A stretch of 25,363 bases of DNA from Brachionus koreanus. Its lineage: Eukaryota; Rotifera; Eurotatoria; Ploima; Brachionidae. Shown piece by piece: positions 1 to 10,911 of the stretch. Location of the stretch: positions 9,391-34,753 of the forward strand of contig PJRA01000346.1 in NCBI GenBank assembly GCA_016987375.1, given 5' to 3'. The notes beneath the pieces were generated by a model. It did not search any database. It had not been told where the DNA came from and saw only the letters and a list, made by a program, of their open reading frames with translations. The position numbers and the translations under genes are program-made. Position 1 is the first letter of the stretch, and each line of letters starts with the position of its first letter.

Positions 1-334
1 AAAATTCAGCTTAATTGGGACAAATTTTCGTTTATTTCAGTTCTATTAGGACGAACTCTTCTTAATTAAATACGATTTAGACTAAGTCCCAAAAAAAATT
101 AGAATTAAAGCTATTGAAAAATTACCGAAAAATAAGCGCGGAAGACCAGCTAATTAATTAATTTGTGTTATTTTTTTCTAAAAAATATTATTAGATAAAA
201 AAATTTGTTCCAAATTCCGTATTATAGTTTTTTATTTTGCATAAAATAATCACAGGTAACAATTATATGCCTTTAAAAAGGCAATTTTTTTATTATACCA
301 CTGATTCGCTACGAGAATTTGACGATTTATTTAA
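1..334. other. AT-rich flank without a recognisable gene
   Basis: No gene is recognised here. A short plus-strand open frame ends at the TAA at 155-157 and reads ...KNKRGRPAN; the KRGRP core resembles an AT-hook, and such motifs also occur in transposon proteins. It is far too short to call. The rest is homopolymer-rich AT sequence. Confidence 0.4.
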
Positions 335-749
335 TTTAAGGCTATCCCTAAAATCCAGATAATGATAAATTTCTTTCACTTTTAGTGGTCAAAATTTGTC
401 TTTTAGTGTTTATAACACTTTTAAAACTCAAATTAAATCTTCTGAAAAACAATTCTGATAAACAGAATAATCAATACTAACAACAGAACTAGCCAAATCT
501 TCAGGTTTACAAATCAAATCACTCTTTTGAATCAACTTTGAAATTATTAATAAAAATTTTTTAATTAGAATTGCATTTTTGTTTTCAAAAATTGGTGCAA
601 TAAATTTTTGAATTTCAAATTTTTTGAATAACCAAATTTTACTTTACGGACGTGTTAGTCCGTATTTTAGTTTTAGAAGAAAAATCCTGGTCCGGATTTT
701 AGGCGACATGTCTGACAGTCCGGGTCCAGACTTTAGGGATAGCTTAAAC
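335..749. mobile_element. Possible TTAA-flanked MITE-like element with terminal inverted repeats
   Basis: The left end, tttaaggctatccctaaa at 335-352, matches the reverse complement of the right end at about 731-748 (tttaagctatccctaaa) with one inserted base. The similarity continues more weakly inwards (atccaga against gtctgga). Both ends abut TTAA (336-339 and 744-747), the target site expected for piggyBac-like transposons and their non-autonomous derivatives. The right end also carries three related gtccg/gtcca...ttta motifs (about 658-735). There is no transposase. Inside, a minus-strand frame free of stops covers about 428-643 (about 71 codons, no clear start), which I do not call. Termini this short in AT-rich DNA could still be chance. 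Confidence 0.35.
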
Positions 750-900
750 GAAAGGTAGGAAGACCAGAAATGACTTGATGGACAACATGAAAGAAATCAC
801 CGAAATGTAAATGAGATGGGATGAAGTAAGAGTTAAGGTAAAAGATCGACTTGAGTGGAAATCAAAAGTAATGGCCCTATGCTGCAAAAGGAGCGCATAA
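750..900 (+). pseudogene. Relic of the C-terminal end of a non-LTR retrotransposon reverse transcriptase
   Basis: Two adjoining plus-strand frames give the usual end of LINE ORF2 proteins. The first, about 754-774, reads VGRPEMT. It then shifts by one base (the pattern TWMDN needs one extra G near 777), and the second frame reads LMDNMKEITEM, a stop at 808-810, then RWDEVRVKVKDRLEWKSKV and MALCCKRSA before the TAA at 898-900. The GRP...W-DN...DR-W...V-AL layout is what I know from the tail of endonuclease/reverse-transcriptase elements. With one frameshift and one in-frame stop in 50 codons it is dead. No polyA tail or target duplication is evident, and the rest of the element is absent. Confidence 0.6.
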
Positions 901-1170
901 AGAGAAAAAAAATTAAATATAATTATTAAATTATTTAAAAATTTTATTAATTTAATATAAAGAATATAAAAAACTACCTATTTTAACAAAAAAATGATAG
1001 GAAAAATTGATTGAATCCAAATTAATATAAATAATTTTCCAACAAATAAGAAACACTAATTTTAATTACCTTTGAAAAAATTAATACAAAACTTTAAATA
1101 GAAAAAATTCCAAAAGCACCGGTTTTTTTATCAATATAGAATCTCAGTAAAATAATTTCAAGTTTAATTA

Positions 1171-1276
1171 CTAAGATTCTATTAAATCTTTGCTTTCGTT
1201 TAAGTAAGATCCAGGCACATATCCAATTAGACCTTCTGAATTGAATACCCTTAGCCAACCGTTTATCTCTCTACTA
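1171..1276 (-). CDS. Last exon of an SH3-domain protein (CIP4/TOCA- or FCHSD-like), truncated at the N
   Basis: Reading from 1276 down to the TAG at 1171-1173, the minus strand encodes SREINGWLRVFNSEGLIGYV and then PGSYLNESKDLIES. This is the C-terminal half of an SH3 domain: the binding-groove Trp followed by the beta strand (GWLRV), the GxxGYVPxSYL signature, and a 9-residue tail. SH3 domains that end a protein a few residues after the last strand are typical of CIP4/FBP17/TOCA F-BAR proteins; FCHSD SH3-1 has a similar sequence but is not C-terminal. The frame hits a stop just beyond the N at 1277 and no acceptor is visible there, so the upstream part is missing from this assembly rather than spliced off. 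SH3 assignment is firm; the family is a guess. Confidence 0.7.
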
Positions 1277-1277
1277 N
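1277..1277. other. Single N: likely collapsed assembly gap or misjoin
   Basis: This is the only ambiguous base in the window. Two coding exons on opposite strands are both cut off at this base: the SH3 exon (minus, 1171-1276) and the NWD exon (plus, from 1278). Neither has a splice signal at the boundary. That is what a scaffolding gap written as one N would look like. Confidence 0.7.
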
Positions 1278-4200
1278 TTTTTCACAAGCAAAATTGTATC
1301 CATTGTATGTTAAACTAATCTTTGATATTGTTACCAAATGGACTTCATTCTTTGAACCAGACATAGAATTTATGAAATGTCTTGATATTGACAAAAGTAT
1401 TAAATACATTTTTCTTTCACTTGAAAAAATCCATGGAAAGCTGCTTTTTTCAAGAGCTATTATCTACATGAGTTTGTTCAAGAATGGAATATCGGAAAAT
1501 GAAATAGAAGATATTCTTAGTTTAGATGATGATGTTTTGTACGATATATTTGAATATCATGCACCACCTGTTAGAAAATTGCCCATAGCTTTGTGGGCAA
1601 GAATCAAGAATGATCTTAAAGGCTACATGGTTGAAAAAGAAGTAGATGACACTCGTGTTATTTATTGGTAAGCATATTTTTATTTGATTTTAATAATTAA
1701 AACATGAAAATTGACAAAAGTTTTTAACTAATTTACAATTTAAGGTATCACAGAAGATTTATTGAAGTTGCAAACAGTTATTATGTATCTAAATTAGCAA
1801 AAAATGATAGAACATCAATATTTTCAAATGTTGTTGACTTTTTCAATGAAACATGGAAAAATAAACCAAAACCGTACAAGTATAATGAATATTTATCAAA
1901 AAAATTTGGAATTGAAAGTGAATACTCAGAAGAAATTAGAGATACAGGAATTCAACCAACAATTTTTTTTGAACCAGATGGAAAAATTCGTTACAATAAG
2001 AGAAAGATTTCTGAATTACCCCAATTTATTGGAAATCTATCTGCCAACATAGCTATCAATCTAGCATGTGATTTAGTTTACTTTGATTTTAGTTTTCTAT
2101 CTGGTTTATTTACACATTTAAATTTAGTTGACATCTATGATCAATTAAATGTTATTTCTGATTTCTCTACTTATACAATTTCCAATGATTCCAAAAAAAA
2201 TCTTGATCAGTTAAAAATATTTAGACTTCTTATGCTCCAATGCGCAATTATAATGAAAGAAAATACAGAAGCTATGATGATTCATCTGTTATCTCGTTCA
2301 CTAAATTTTTATAATCATCTAAATTATTTCACCAAATTGATCGATCAATATTATGCTCTATCACCTAAATATTTTCCATTAGTTTTATCCCATCAATATA
2401 TGGATCCACCGATGGGTGAATTGATATTTCAATTAGACAAACATTCTTCTCCAATTACTCATTCAGTTATTGGTGGCGATAATGATTCTCTTATTTTAAC
2501 TCTAAGTAATAAAATATATGCCTTCGACATGTCTACATTGTCTGATCTTGGATTTATTAAATTAGCTGACTTTCAAGATAAAATAATATTTTTTACAGCA
2601 TTTTTGAAAAATTATGATCAAGAAATCTCTGTTTTAAACGACACTGAAGGAGGTTTAATCATTTGTTCAAATAGTGAAGTAAGAGTGATGGGCTTTGATT
2701 CATCCATCAAATTTGTGTTGAGAACACAATCTCGAATGGTTGAACGAGCAGTTCCTATTAAAAATGAAATTTTATTAATATTTTACAAGAATGAAAAAAT
2801 TATAGAATTTTATCATATGGAAAAAAATGAACTTATAATGGTTAAAAAATTTGACAATAAAATATTGTTAAGTTGTTGTAATATTGATGATAGAATGATA
2901 ATCGATTCCTCTATGGAAATGAATATTGCAATATGTTTGGAAAACTTTGAAATTGAACTATTTTCAGTAAATTATAAAAATAAACAGTTAGATCTAAAGC
3001 TTTTGGATAAAATACCAAGCTCTGGGATTGAAATAAGCCAAATAACATTTTTAAAAGATGGTGATTATCTAACCATGCTAGTATCGTTAAAGAAATTTGG
3101 TCTTTTTCTCTATTGCTATTTAGATAAAACAATTGAGCTTTATTCAAATCAAAATTTAAAATCAAATCTAAAATTTTTGCAATCAAATGGTATATTTTCT
3201 CTATTAATTGAGCAAGACGTTAGTATTTTAATTTTGAAAGAAAATTTTATTTATAAACTGAGTGGATATTACCAAAATGCTTGTATTACCGAGCAAAACA
3301 AAATTATTTGTGTTAGAGATGGTACTTTAACTATTTTCAAATGTGTCTTTGAAAATGATGTTTTAAACTTAATTAAAATCGGATTTATTGATGCCCACTC
3401 CGAAAAAATTGGATTCTTATTTCCAAAGGATATGATGATAATGACAACATCATGGGATGCCACATTGAAGGTTTTTAATACAAACATGATAAAAAATTTA
3501 TCCGATATGAAGTTCGAAATCCACAGAGCTGCAGCAAATGTAGATAAATTGATAAATATCAACGAAGACTTTTTAATATCTACAATTGTTGATTTAAAGT
3601 AAGTTAAAAATTTTAATAAACTCAAATTTTTTTATATTTATAATCAACTCTTTAAGTCAATTGCATGTTTGGAATAGAACAAATGGAAAAATTGAATTTA
3701 ATTTGGTACTAGATGCAGAAGAAACAATAACTGAGATTCTTTGTAGAGAAACAAAGTCAATTGTGGTATCAAAATTAAATGATCAAACTTTTAGAATTAG
3801 ATATTATTTAATTAAAAATAATGAAAATAGTATTTGTTTAGAGGAAAAAATGCGCAAAGATTTATTTACAAACATTGATCAAATTAAACTAGAATATGAT
3901 GACAAAAACGACTATCTATTTGTTTTGATTATTTCAAAAGGAAAGTTAAATGTTATTTCATGCACACTAAATGAAATAAATTCATCTTTTACAAATAAAA
4001 ATATTGATTTATCTCAAATATTAAATGATGCATACAATCTAAATATTAATCAATTGACAATCACACTGAATAATAGACTATTAGCTCATAGCCAAGAACA
4101 TACATTGCATTTTTTTGATATTTCGAATGGTAAATTGTTAAATTCAAAAAATTTCCAACAACAAAGTATGAACATTGACTATTTCCTAAATCCAACTAGT

Positions 4201-5334
4201 CAACCACTAAGTAATTTCAAACACTTGGAATCAATTGAAAATTCAGACAATTTAATTCTACTTGATAATATTGGCAACATTTATTTTGTTCAATATTTAT
4301 TTAGATCAAATGAAATTAGCTCGTTTAAATCAAAAGACTTTATTTTTGATTCATTCAAGATAAATAAAGACAAACTAATTGCATGTGATCTAATTAATTT
4401 CAAGCTGGTTTGCTTTGATTTGTCCAAAGCAGAACAAAATCATTCATTTCACAATTCATTTGGAAAATTTGACTTTGACAAGAGTAAAAACATTCAACAC
4501 TATGGTCTGAGTTTATCGAACAAAAATGTCTATTTAATTGAGGATAGAAAAAATCTAAGATTTTTCAATTTAATAAATCAACAAGATAAATTAAGAGTTG
4601 AGCAAACAGCAAAGCTTGTTTTGTATACTGAAGCTACAAGTGTTTTATGTACAGATGAATTTATCTCTTTTTCAATGAAAGACAGAAAAGTTATTTCATT
4701 TTTGATTAGCGACAAAAACAATTTGGATAGAGTAAATAAAAGAATAAAAAGTTTAGCACATTTTGCTAAATTGGATAAAGAAATTGAAAAGAGAAATAAT
4801 TTGATTGTTGAAAAATGTGCTGATCTTCTGGACGAAAGCAGTGATGAAGAATTTGATTTCGATGAAATTTTTGAAGATAGTCCTGATGAAGAAAATAAAG
4901 AAATAAAAGAAAGACTTCTTCAAAGTACTTTTTATTTTTTTATAATATGTTGATTTTTAGGTTAATTAATTTTTTAGTGACTATTCAAATCAGTCCGTTA
5001 AAAATGAGCCATGATACTAAAAAATTAAATAATTTAAATCCAAATTGGACTTTAAACATTTTAAAAAATGGTAATTTATTTCTAAATATTAAATTTATTT
5101 AATAATTATTATTCAATATGATAAGAACTGGGATGGAATATTAATGAAATTAGTAATGAAACTAATTTTGACGATTTGAATCCCGTAATAAATGAAAATA
5201 TGGACGACAATCAAAAACGAAAAGAAATAATTCATATTCTTACACATTCAAATAACAAATCACCAACACAAAACACTAGACAAAATGTCTCAGTGGCAAA
5301 TAATTACTCCTCTCAATCATGTTTAATTCAATAA
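1278..5334 (+). CDS. NACHT and WD-repeat domain protein (NWD1/NWD2-like), 5' end missing
   Basis: This is the C-terminal part of an animal STAND NTPase, about 1,270 residues visible. Inferred exons: 1278-1667, 1745-3598, 3657-4924, 4978-5070 and 5126-5334, all joined by GT-AG introns that keep frame. The first exon (LYPLYVKLIFDIVTKW...) and the junction WYHRRFIEVANSYY match the helical region that follows the NACHT ATPase in NWD proteins, as does YNKRKISELPQF. A beta-propeller region follows, with WD-like strands such as TTSWDATLKVFNTN and, across the second intron, LNQLHVWNRTNGK. The tail is acidic (DESSDEEFDFDEIFEDS) and then Asn/Gln-rich. The NACHT P-loop would lie upstream of the N at 1277 and is not in the window. 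An acceptor at 4960 was rejected because it gives an immediate stop; the one at 4977 restores frame. The start of the last exon (5126) has a weak acceptor. Confidence 0.75.
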
Positions 5335-5374
5335 TATAATTTTTAATTTAATTTGGTCCTGAATAATTTAAGAT

Positions 5375-5391
5375 AATAAAAAATATTTATT
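5375..5391. terminator. Back-to-back polyadenylation signals of two convergent genes
   Basis: AATAAA at 5375-5380 serves the plus-strand NWD gene (41 bp after its stop). TTTATT at 5386-5391, AATAAA on the minus strand, serves the oligopeptidase gene (42 bp after its stop). Cleavage normally falls 10-30 nt downstream of the signal, so the two 3' UTRs should overlap. Confidence 0.5.
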
Positions 5392-5432
5392 TTTGCTTAA
5401 ATTTTTTGGTTAAATCAAATAAAAATAATAAT

Positions 5433-8334
5433 CTAAAAATCAGCTCCTTTGGCCTTTAAAAATGCTTCTTCATTTGGTTCTCTTCCAAGAAAGTTTGTGA
5501 CCATTTGTTTAGCATCCTTTTGTTAGAATAAAAAAATTAAAACAAGAATTTTAGTTTTTACTAGAAAAATAATTGTAATACCAAAGAACCACCAGGCTCA
5601 AGAATGCATTTTCTATAATCAAGACCAGTCTTTGGATTTAAAATACCTTCTTTTTTAAAACGAGTCTGAAACATGTCTTCCGAATAGACTTCGCTCCACT
5701 TAATTTTTAAATTATTTTTTATTAATTAAATTGTTTAAAATAAATAAATTTTTAAATAATGTACCAAATAACTGTAATATTGAGACTCGTAGCCTCCAAC
5801 TAAATGTTCAAAAGACGCATTCATATTTAAACCATCGGCTTCTAGTTCTTGAAGCATGTACTCTTTACAATATTGTTTGTAAATATCAGCAGTACAAATC
5901 TAAAAAAAATTTTTAATAAATTAAAACAAAAATAAAAAATAATTGTTAAATATTTTTCTAAAATGAAATGACTTTTTCATTAGTTGTGTGAAAATATTGG
6001 TCCATTTTGGCAAACAAAATTTGTCTCATATTAAAATGACCATTTGCTGAATTCTTTGACTTGATCAAATCTTCTACTAGCTGTTCATCAATGCTCGAAC
6101 CGTCTTTGTAATGAGCCGAGAGCATTTTTAATGATTCTTTTTCCCAGCACCAATTTTCCAACATTTGACTTGGTGCTTCGACAAAATCTCTCTCAACCGA
6201 TGTACCACTTTTGTTTTAAACGCTGAACTAGCAATTTTGTTTCAAAAAATTTAAATTTAAACCTACCCAAATTTATAGAAATTAGCTTTAGTGCATATCT
6301 GGTGCATTACATGACCAAACTCGTGAAAAAATGTCTCTACTTCATTATGAGTTAATAATGAGGGTTGATCAGCTGTTGGCTTTGTAAAATTACAAACCAT
6401 AATACAAACTGGCTTTTGGTTATTTAAACGACATCCTTTCTTGAAAATAAAAATAATTAAAAAATTTTTTATCTATTTTTTTTTGTTACACACTCTCAGG
6501 CCAAAAACAGCTGCATGTCCATATTTTCCGTCTCTGGGATGCAAGTCTGTATAAAAGTAACCAATTGTTTCTTTCGTCAAAACATCATCTACTTTATACT
6601 AAAATAATAAAATTATCTCGTAATAGTTCTCATTTATTCTATTTTTAATTTAAAATTTACTAGTTTAAGTTCTTCATGGTATTTGGGTGCATCCAAAACT
6701 TCTTCAAATTTTAAATTCAACAAAGTCTAAAATTAAAAAATCTATAAATATTTGAATAACTTTAAAAAAAAAATAATCTTTGCCTGATAAATTTTGAATG
6801 TACCATCAATAACCACATTTAGTGGAAAGTATTCTTGTAGCTGCGAGTGGTTTATTTTGAATTCTTTTTGTTCGCGTAAATTCAAATAATACTTTAAATC
6901 TGAGGGATTTATTTTGCCATCAAAATTTATGTTCAATTCTTCACACTTTTATTAATTCAATTAAGATTTTTTTTTTTATAATTTAATACACATACCTCTT
7001 TTTTTTTATATTCAAGCAAAGATTTCATTTCATTTTTTTGCAAAACTCGCATTTTTTCAGCTAGTTTATTTAAAAAGTTGTTCACATTTTGTGGATTTTG
7101 AGCACAAAGAAGCTTTAGTTGATATTCAGCAAAATTGTTAAATCCCAGTATTTTAGCTAACTTAAAATTAAACTTTTTAAAAAAAAGAATTTTACACTAA
7201 TTAATAATTATTTTACTTCGGCCCTCAATAAGAGAATTTTTTCGAATATCTCCGAGTTTTCCTTTACATTTCTGAATATTAAAAAAATTAAAAAAAAAAA
7301 CAAAAACAATTAATTTTGATCTAAAAACCTGCTATCAAATGCTATAATCAATTTTCGTCTTGTTTCGGCAACACGACACTCTTTCATAACTGGAAAGTAC
7401 ACTGGATACTTCAAGCTAACAATATAATTTGCCTCATTGTCCTTGGCAAAAATTAACCCAATTTAATTTTTAAAATTCAAAAAAAAAAAATATCATACTT
7501 TAGGCAGTGAGTTTAAAAGTTTATCATTTACACCGTCTAAATTTATTTTTTTTAGAAAAAAAATTTTTTTTCAAATATTTCTTTACCCAACTGTTCTCTA
7601 GTGAAACATAGTTTGGTCGATTCTTCGTTGCAATTTTTTGAAAATTCAACACATAAATCACTTATTTTTTCATTCAACTGTTTTATTTTGTTTCTTGTTT
7701 GCTCATCAAGATGCAAGCCTGGGTTATTTGGCAGAGAAATTTTGGTATGAATAACTTTGAATTAAAATTAGAAATAAAGTACCGTCCAGTTGACGTTCTA
7801 GGATATTCTTATCCAGATATCTCTGAGCCTCTTGGTCAATTTTTCCATTTAGAGAATTACGAATTGATTCAAACATATCATAAAGAGCCTTGTTCATTCT
7901 GTAAAATATGAATAGATTTTTTTTAACTTAAAATCATTCTTTATTTACCTTAGTTCTATAGATAATTTTTTTAGTTCAGCAACACAGTCTTTGGCAACAT
8001 CGCGTATTTCTTTGTCAGGATAAACACTCTTTAAAATATTGATATAACAAAATCCATTTCCAAGTGAACAATCCAGTTCATTTAAATCCTAAAAATAATC
8101 AAAATTTTAAAATTAAAAACTGTTTTTTCAATTTTAAAAAAAACTTTAAGAATTTGTGTATCATCAGGCTTTGACTGAATAATTTTTTCACATCGTTGTC
8201 TAGATTCGGCTATTAAGTTTTGACTCATTGACTTGATTGAATCACAAGTGACATTCCATTTTAAAACTAAAAATTTCTAATATTTCAAAAAAGAGTTTTT
8301 TGTTTTGTTCCTAAAATGTACTTGAATCGCCCAT
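5433..8334 (-). CDS. THOP1: Thimet oligopeptidase / neurolysin (peptidase family M3), 17 exons
   Basis: A zinc metallopeptidase that cleaves short cytosolic peptides. Exons in transcript order: 8334-8322, 8266-8145, 8088-7949, 7898-7783, 7718-7587, 7536-7499, 7441-7329, 7271-7217, 7160-6996, 6945-6784, 6726-6661, 6598-6494, 6439-6267, 6207-5973, 5899-5765, 5698-5582, 5516-5433. Together they give 656 aa, a normal family length, from MGDSILKWNVTC. The active site HEFGH is at residues 448-452 (plus strand about 6310-6325), and the third zinc ligand is Glu477 in FVEAPSQ, at the family spacing of 29 residues from the first His. [51 protein letters not shown] and the C-terminal [11 protein letters not shown] are also family blocks. 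The intron after IYQ (6783-6727) starts with GC rather than GT. The exon 14 donor (GTCATT) is weak. There is no mitochondrial presequence, so the protein is probably cytosolic. Confidence 0.93.
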
Positions 8335-9543
8335 TATGCTTCTAACACTTATGCTGGATGAAACAATCAAATTTGGTCTAATTAATTTTTTAATTTTTAA
8401 CAAGAGCATTTAATTTTTTTTAAATAAAATTTTGCATTTTTATACACAACTTAATTAAATTATTCAAGTTGCTATTTAAAGAGTCTTAATAGATTTTATC
8501 AATTGAAAAATAAAATTTAGCAGTCTAATATTTTTTAAAATGTTTTATTTATTTAATTCAATCAATGTTCAAAATACATTAAGCTTTTATTGTTTAAAAT
8601 CTTGAAAAAATTGGTTCTATTTTAGTCCTAAAATTTGTTCTCAAAAATTCCAAAAATTAATAAAAGTGGTTAAAATATTTATCAATTTTTTAGATAAGAT
8701 AATCAGATAATCCATCAAATGATTGAATGTTATAAAAAAAATTATTCATAGTGAATTTTATTTGTTTTCGATTTTTTATAAATAAAACCTTTTGCTGGTT
8801 GGGCTTTTTTTATTCAAATTTTTGCTAAAAAATCTCAAAGAGAAAAAAAAACTTGCCATATTGTAAAATAGAGTATAAAAAATCAAGTACAGAGGCGGAA
8901 TTTAACTTGTTAATAAAATTTTTCTTCATTACTTACTCTCAAAATTATGCCGGATAATCTTGTTAGGTTATCTCGATATCACTACCTCCCCTGTCTATTC
9001 TTAGAATCAAAACACTTACGATATCACTTACTACAATTCAAGTGTTCGTTAATTTTTTTTTTGTTATGCTTTTCTTCCATTTATTTTGCTGCTTTTTCTT
9101 GATAGCGAACAGTATGATGAATCGAGATTTTACTGACTTGAACTGCTTCTTGGTTAACTTGTTCAGTGGGTCGAGAGTAGAAAAGACTGGTCAAAGCATA
9201 GCTCAAGAGTTATTTCATTTTGAATTTATATTTAAAAAAAAAATTCTATCAAATAAATCAAGTTATAAAAAAGAAAATTTTTAAAATTAATTTTTATTTA
9301 TTTAGAAAAAATAAAGCTGAAAATTGACAATTTAAGGATTTGAAAAATTTAATAATAAATTGTATTTGAAAAAAAAAAGCCTTGAATTGAAAAAAAAACT
9401 TACTAACTAATGGACCAAGTTATATTTTAGTAAATTTTTTAAACATATAATGTCTAAATCAAGCATAAAAGACCACTAAGTAATGCATTATTTAAGATTT
9501 ACTTAAAAATATATAAAAATTCTAAAAAAAAAAATTTAAAGCA
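8335..9543. other. Intergenic region between two divergent genes
   Basis: It separates the starts of the oligopeptidase (-) and the unrecognised gene (+), so it should hold both promoters. Most of it is AT homopolymer. A less AT-rich patch at about 8890-9210 carries two copies of a CGATATCACT motif (about 8972 and 9024) and a weak 80-codon open frame at 9042-9284 that matches nothing I know. TATAAA at 9512-9517 lies only 27 bp before the ATG of the plus-strand gene and may be chance. Confidence 0.4.
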
Positions 9544-10844
9544 ATGGCTGCTAAAGATCAAATTTTATTAGGTATGAAAAAAGCCTTGCTCGAATATGGT
9601 CTAAGACACCAACTCGATTTTCTAGTTAAAAGTAAAATTTTTTAAATTAGATAAACTATTAATCGATATCATTTCTGCACAGGTCTTGCATTGAATCAAA
9701 ATTCAAAATTTTCTCAATATAATGTCGCTCAAATACACTTTGAATTATTCCACATGTATCTAATGATCAAGAATCGCGAATTCAAACGCTTTGACTCTAT
9801 AATATTGTTTTTAAATGAGATAAATAGCAAGAATACGGGTTTAATTCCCGATACTTTGATTCAACGGGTATTGGGCCCGCTTAAAGCACTAAAAATATAC
9901 GAATGTCTTAGAATAAATGATCTCAGGAAGGCCTGTATTCTAATAAAAGAATACTTTCCCATTGACTCCAAGGAGACAAACGCGAAAGTAAGTTAACTAA
10001 GTGAAAATTTTGTCAAATTTTTGTCAATTAATAACAATGTAGAAAAAGTCCGACATGGAACTTAAAATTCTCAAAAAACGGACACACTGGAATGAACTTA
10101 TTTTAAGCAAAAATCAACGTGATAAATATTTTAAAAATGAATTCAATGTTCAATATGATAATAAATTCTTTGCTTTTCTAATGATTAAAACAAATGAAAT
10201 AATAAAAATTATAAATAGCTATTTACCACCAACAACCATTGATCAAGTGAGAAATTTTGCAGTTTTAAATTAAATTAAAAAAAAAATTGATTGATTTAGT
10301 TCAACATCTAAAGGTTATTTTATCCGGATTCAATAATTCTAATTTAATTTTATTTGGTATTGACAATTTTAAACTAGATCTAGAAGACGAAGTTCGCTTG
10401 GAACTGTTCATGGATAATCTCAAACTGCATCACATTCACATAACCAGCACTCAAGAACACAATCATAAATTGCTGCTTTTAAATAAATATTTGAAAAAAT
10501 TAATCAAATTAGTTGTTAATTGGGAATATGAATTGACATGTACTGACAACAGTTTTGTGTATGGATTCCTTTTTTTTATTTAAATATTTGATTTTACTAA
10601 TTTGATTTTTTGAAGACCCCAAGATTTTTCTCAACCTGCGTCCAACAAAGTTATTTTAGAAATGCTCTACATGAATTCTCAAATGGACAATATTCGATTG
10701 GAAAATTTGGAGCTTAGTGATCGAATAGATGAACTTTTTGAACAAGAAAATTTTGACATTTCAGACCAAAAAACCCAGACAACAAATTTAATGTGTAATA
10801 GTGATCTAATCACTGACGATGAACGTGATATTAATTTAAATTAA
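9544..10844 (+). CDS. Unrecognised 356-aa helical protein, 5 exons
   Basis: I do not recognise this gene. Exons 9544-9631, 9683-9987, 10043-10246, 10314-10558 and 10616-10844 join in frame from MAAKDQILLGMKKALLEYGL to ...DDERDINLN. The fourth exon starts after CTAAAG at 10313, because the nearer acceptor at 10299 breaks the frame. The protein looks all-helical, with alternating hydrophobic and charged residues, no signal peptide and no membrane segment. A helix-turn-helix stretch, about residues 95-120 (PLKALKIYECLRINDLRKAC then ILIKEYFP), recalls repeat-type scaffolds and, loosely, the TRF-homology domain of telomere proteins, but there is no C-terminal Myb domain, so that is weak. The last 70 residues are acidic and probably disordered, with a short coiled-coil-like stretch (IRLENLELSDRIDELFEQEN). 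The first intron is 51 nt. Confidence 0.8.
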
Positions 10845-10861
10845 ATTTAATTTAATTATAA

Positions 10862-10867
10862 AATAAA
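10862..10867 (+). terminator. PolyA signal of the 356-aa gene
   Basis: AATAAA 18 bp after the stop codon, in the 67-bp gap before the convergent stathmin-domain gene. Confidence 0.4.
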
Positions 10868-10911
10868 ACTGTTTTAATTTAAAATCAACAACAACATTAA
10901 AAAAATAAGGT

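Noticed and set aside
428..643. Minus-strand open stretch of about 71 codons inside the MITE-like element
   Set aside because: No start codon context, no recognisable domain, and AT-rich DNA of this length can be open by chance.
2911..3625. Two minus-strand frames of 91 and 118 codons
   Set aside because: Both are antisense shadows of the large NWD exon (1745-3598).
7699..7911. 70-codon plus-strand frame over the oligopeptidase gene
   Set aside because: It lies antisense to exons 4 and 5 and the intron between them, whose protein matches the M3 family.
9042..9284. 80-codon plus-strand open frame with a hydrophobic start
   Set aside because: It starts in a poly-T tract that gives Phe/Leu by composition, has no homology I recognise and lacks splice partners.
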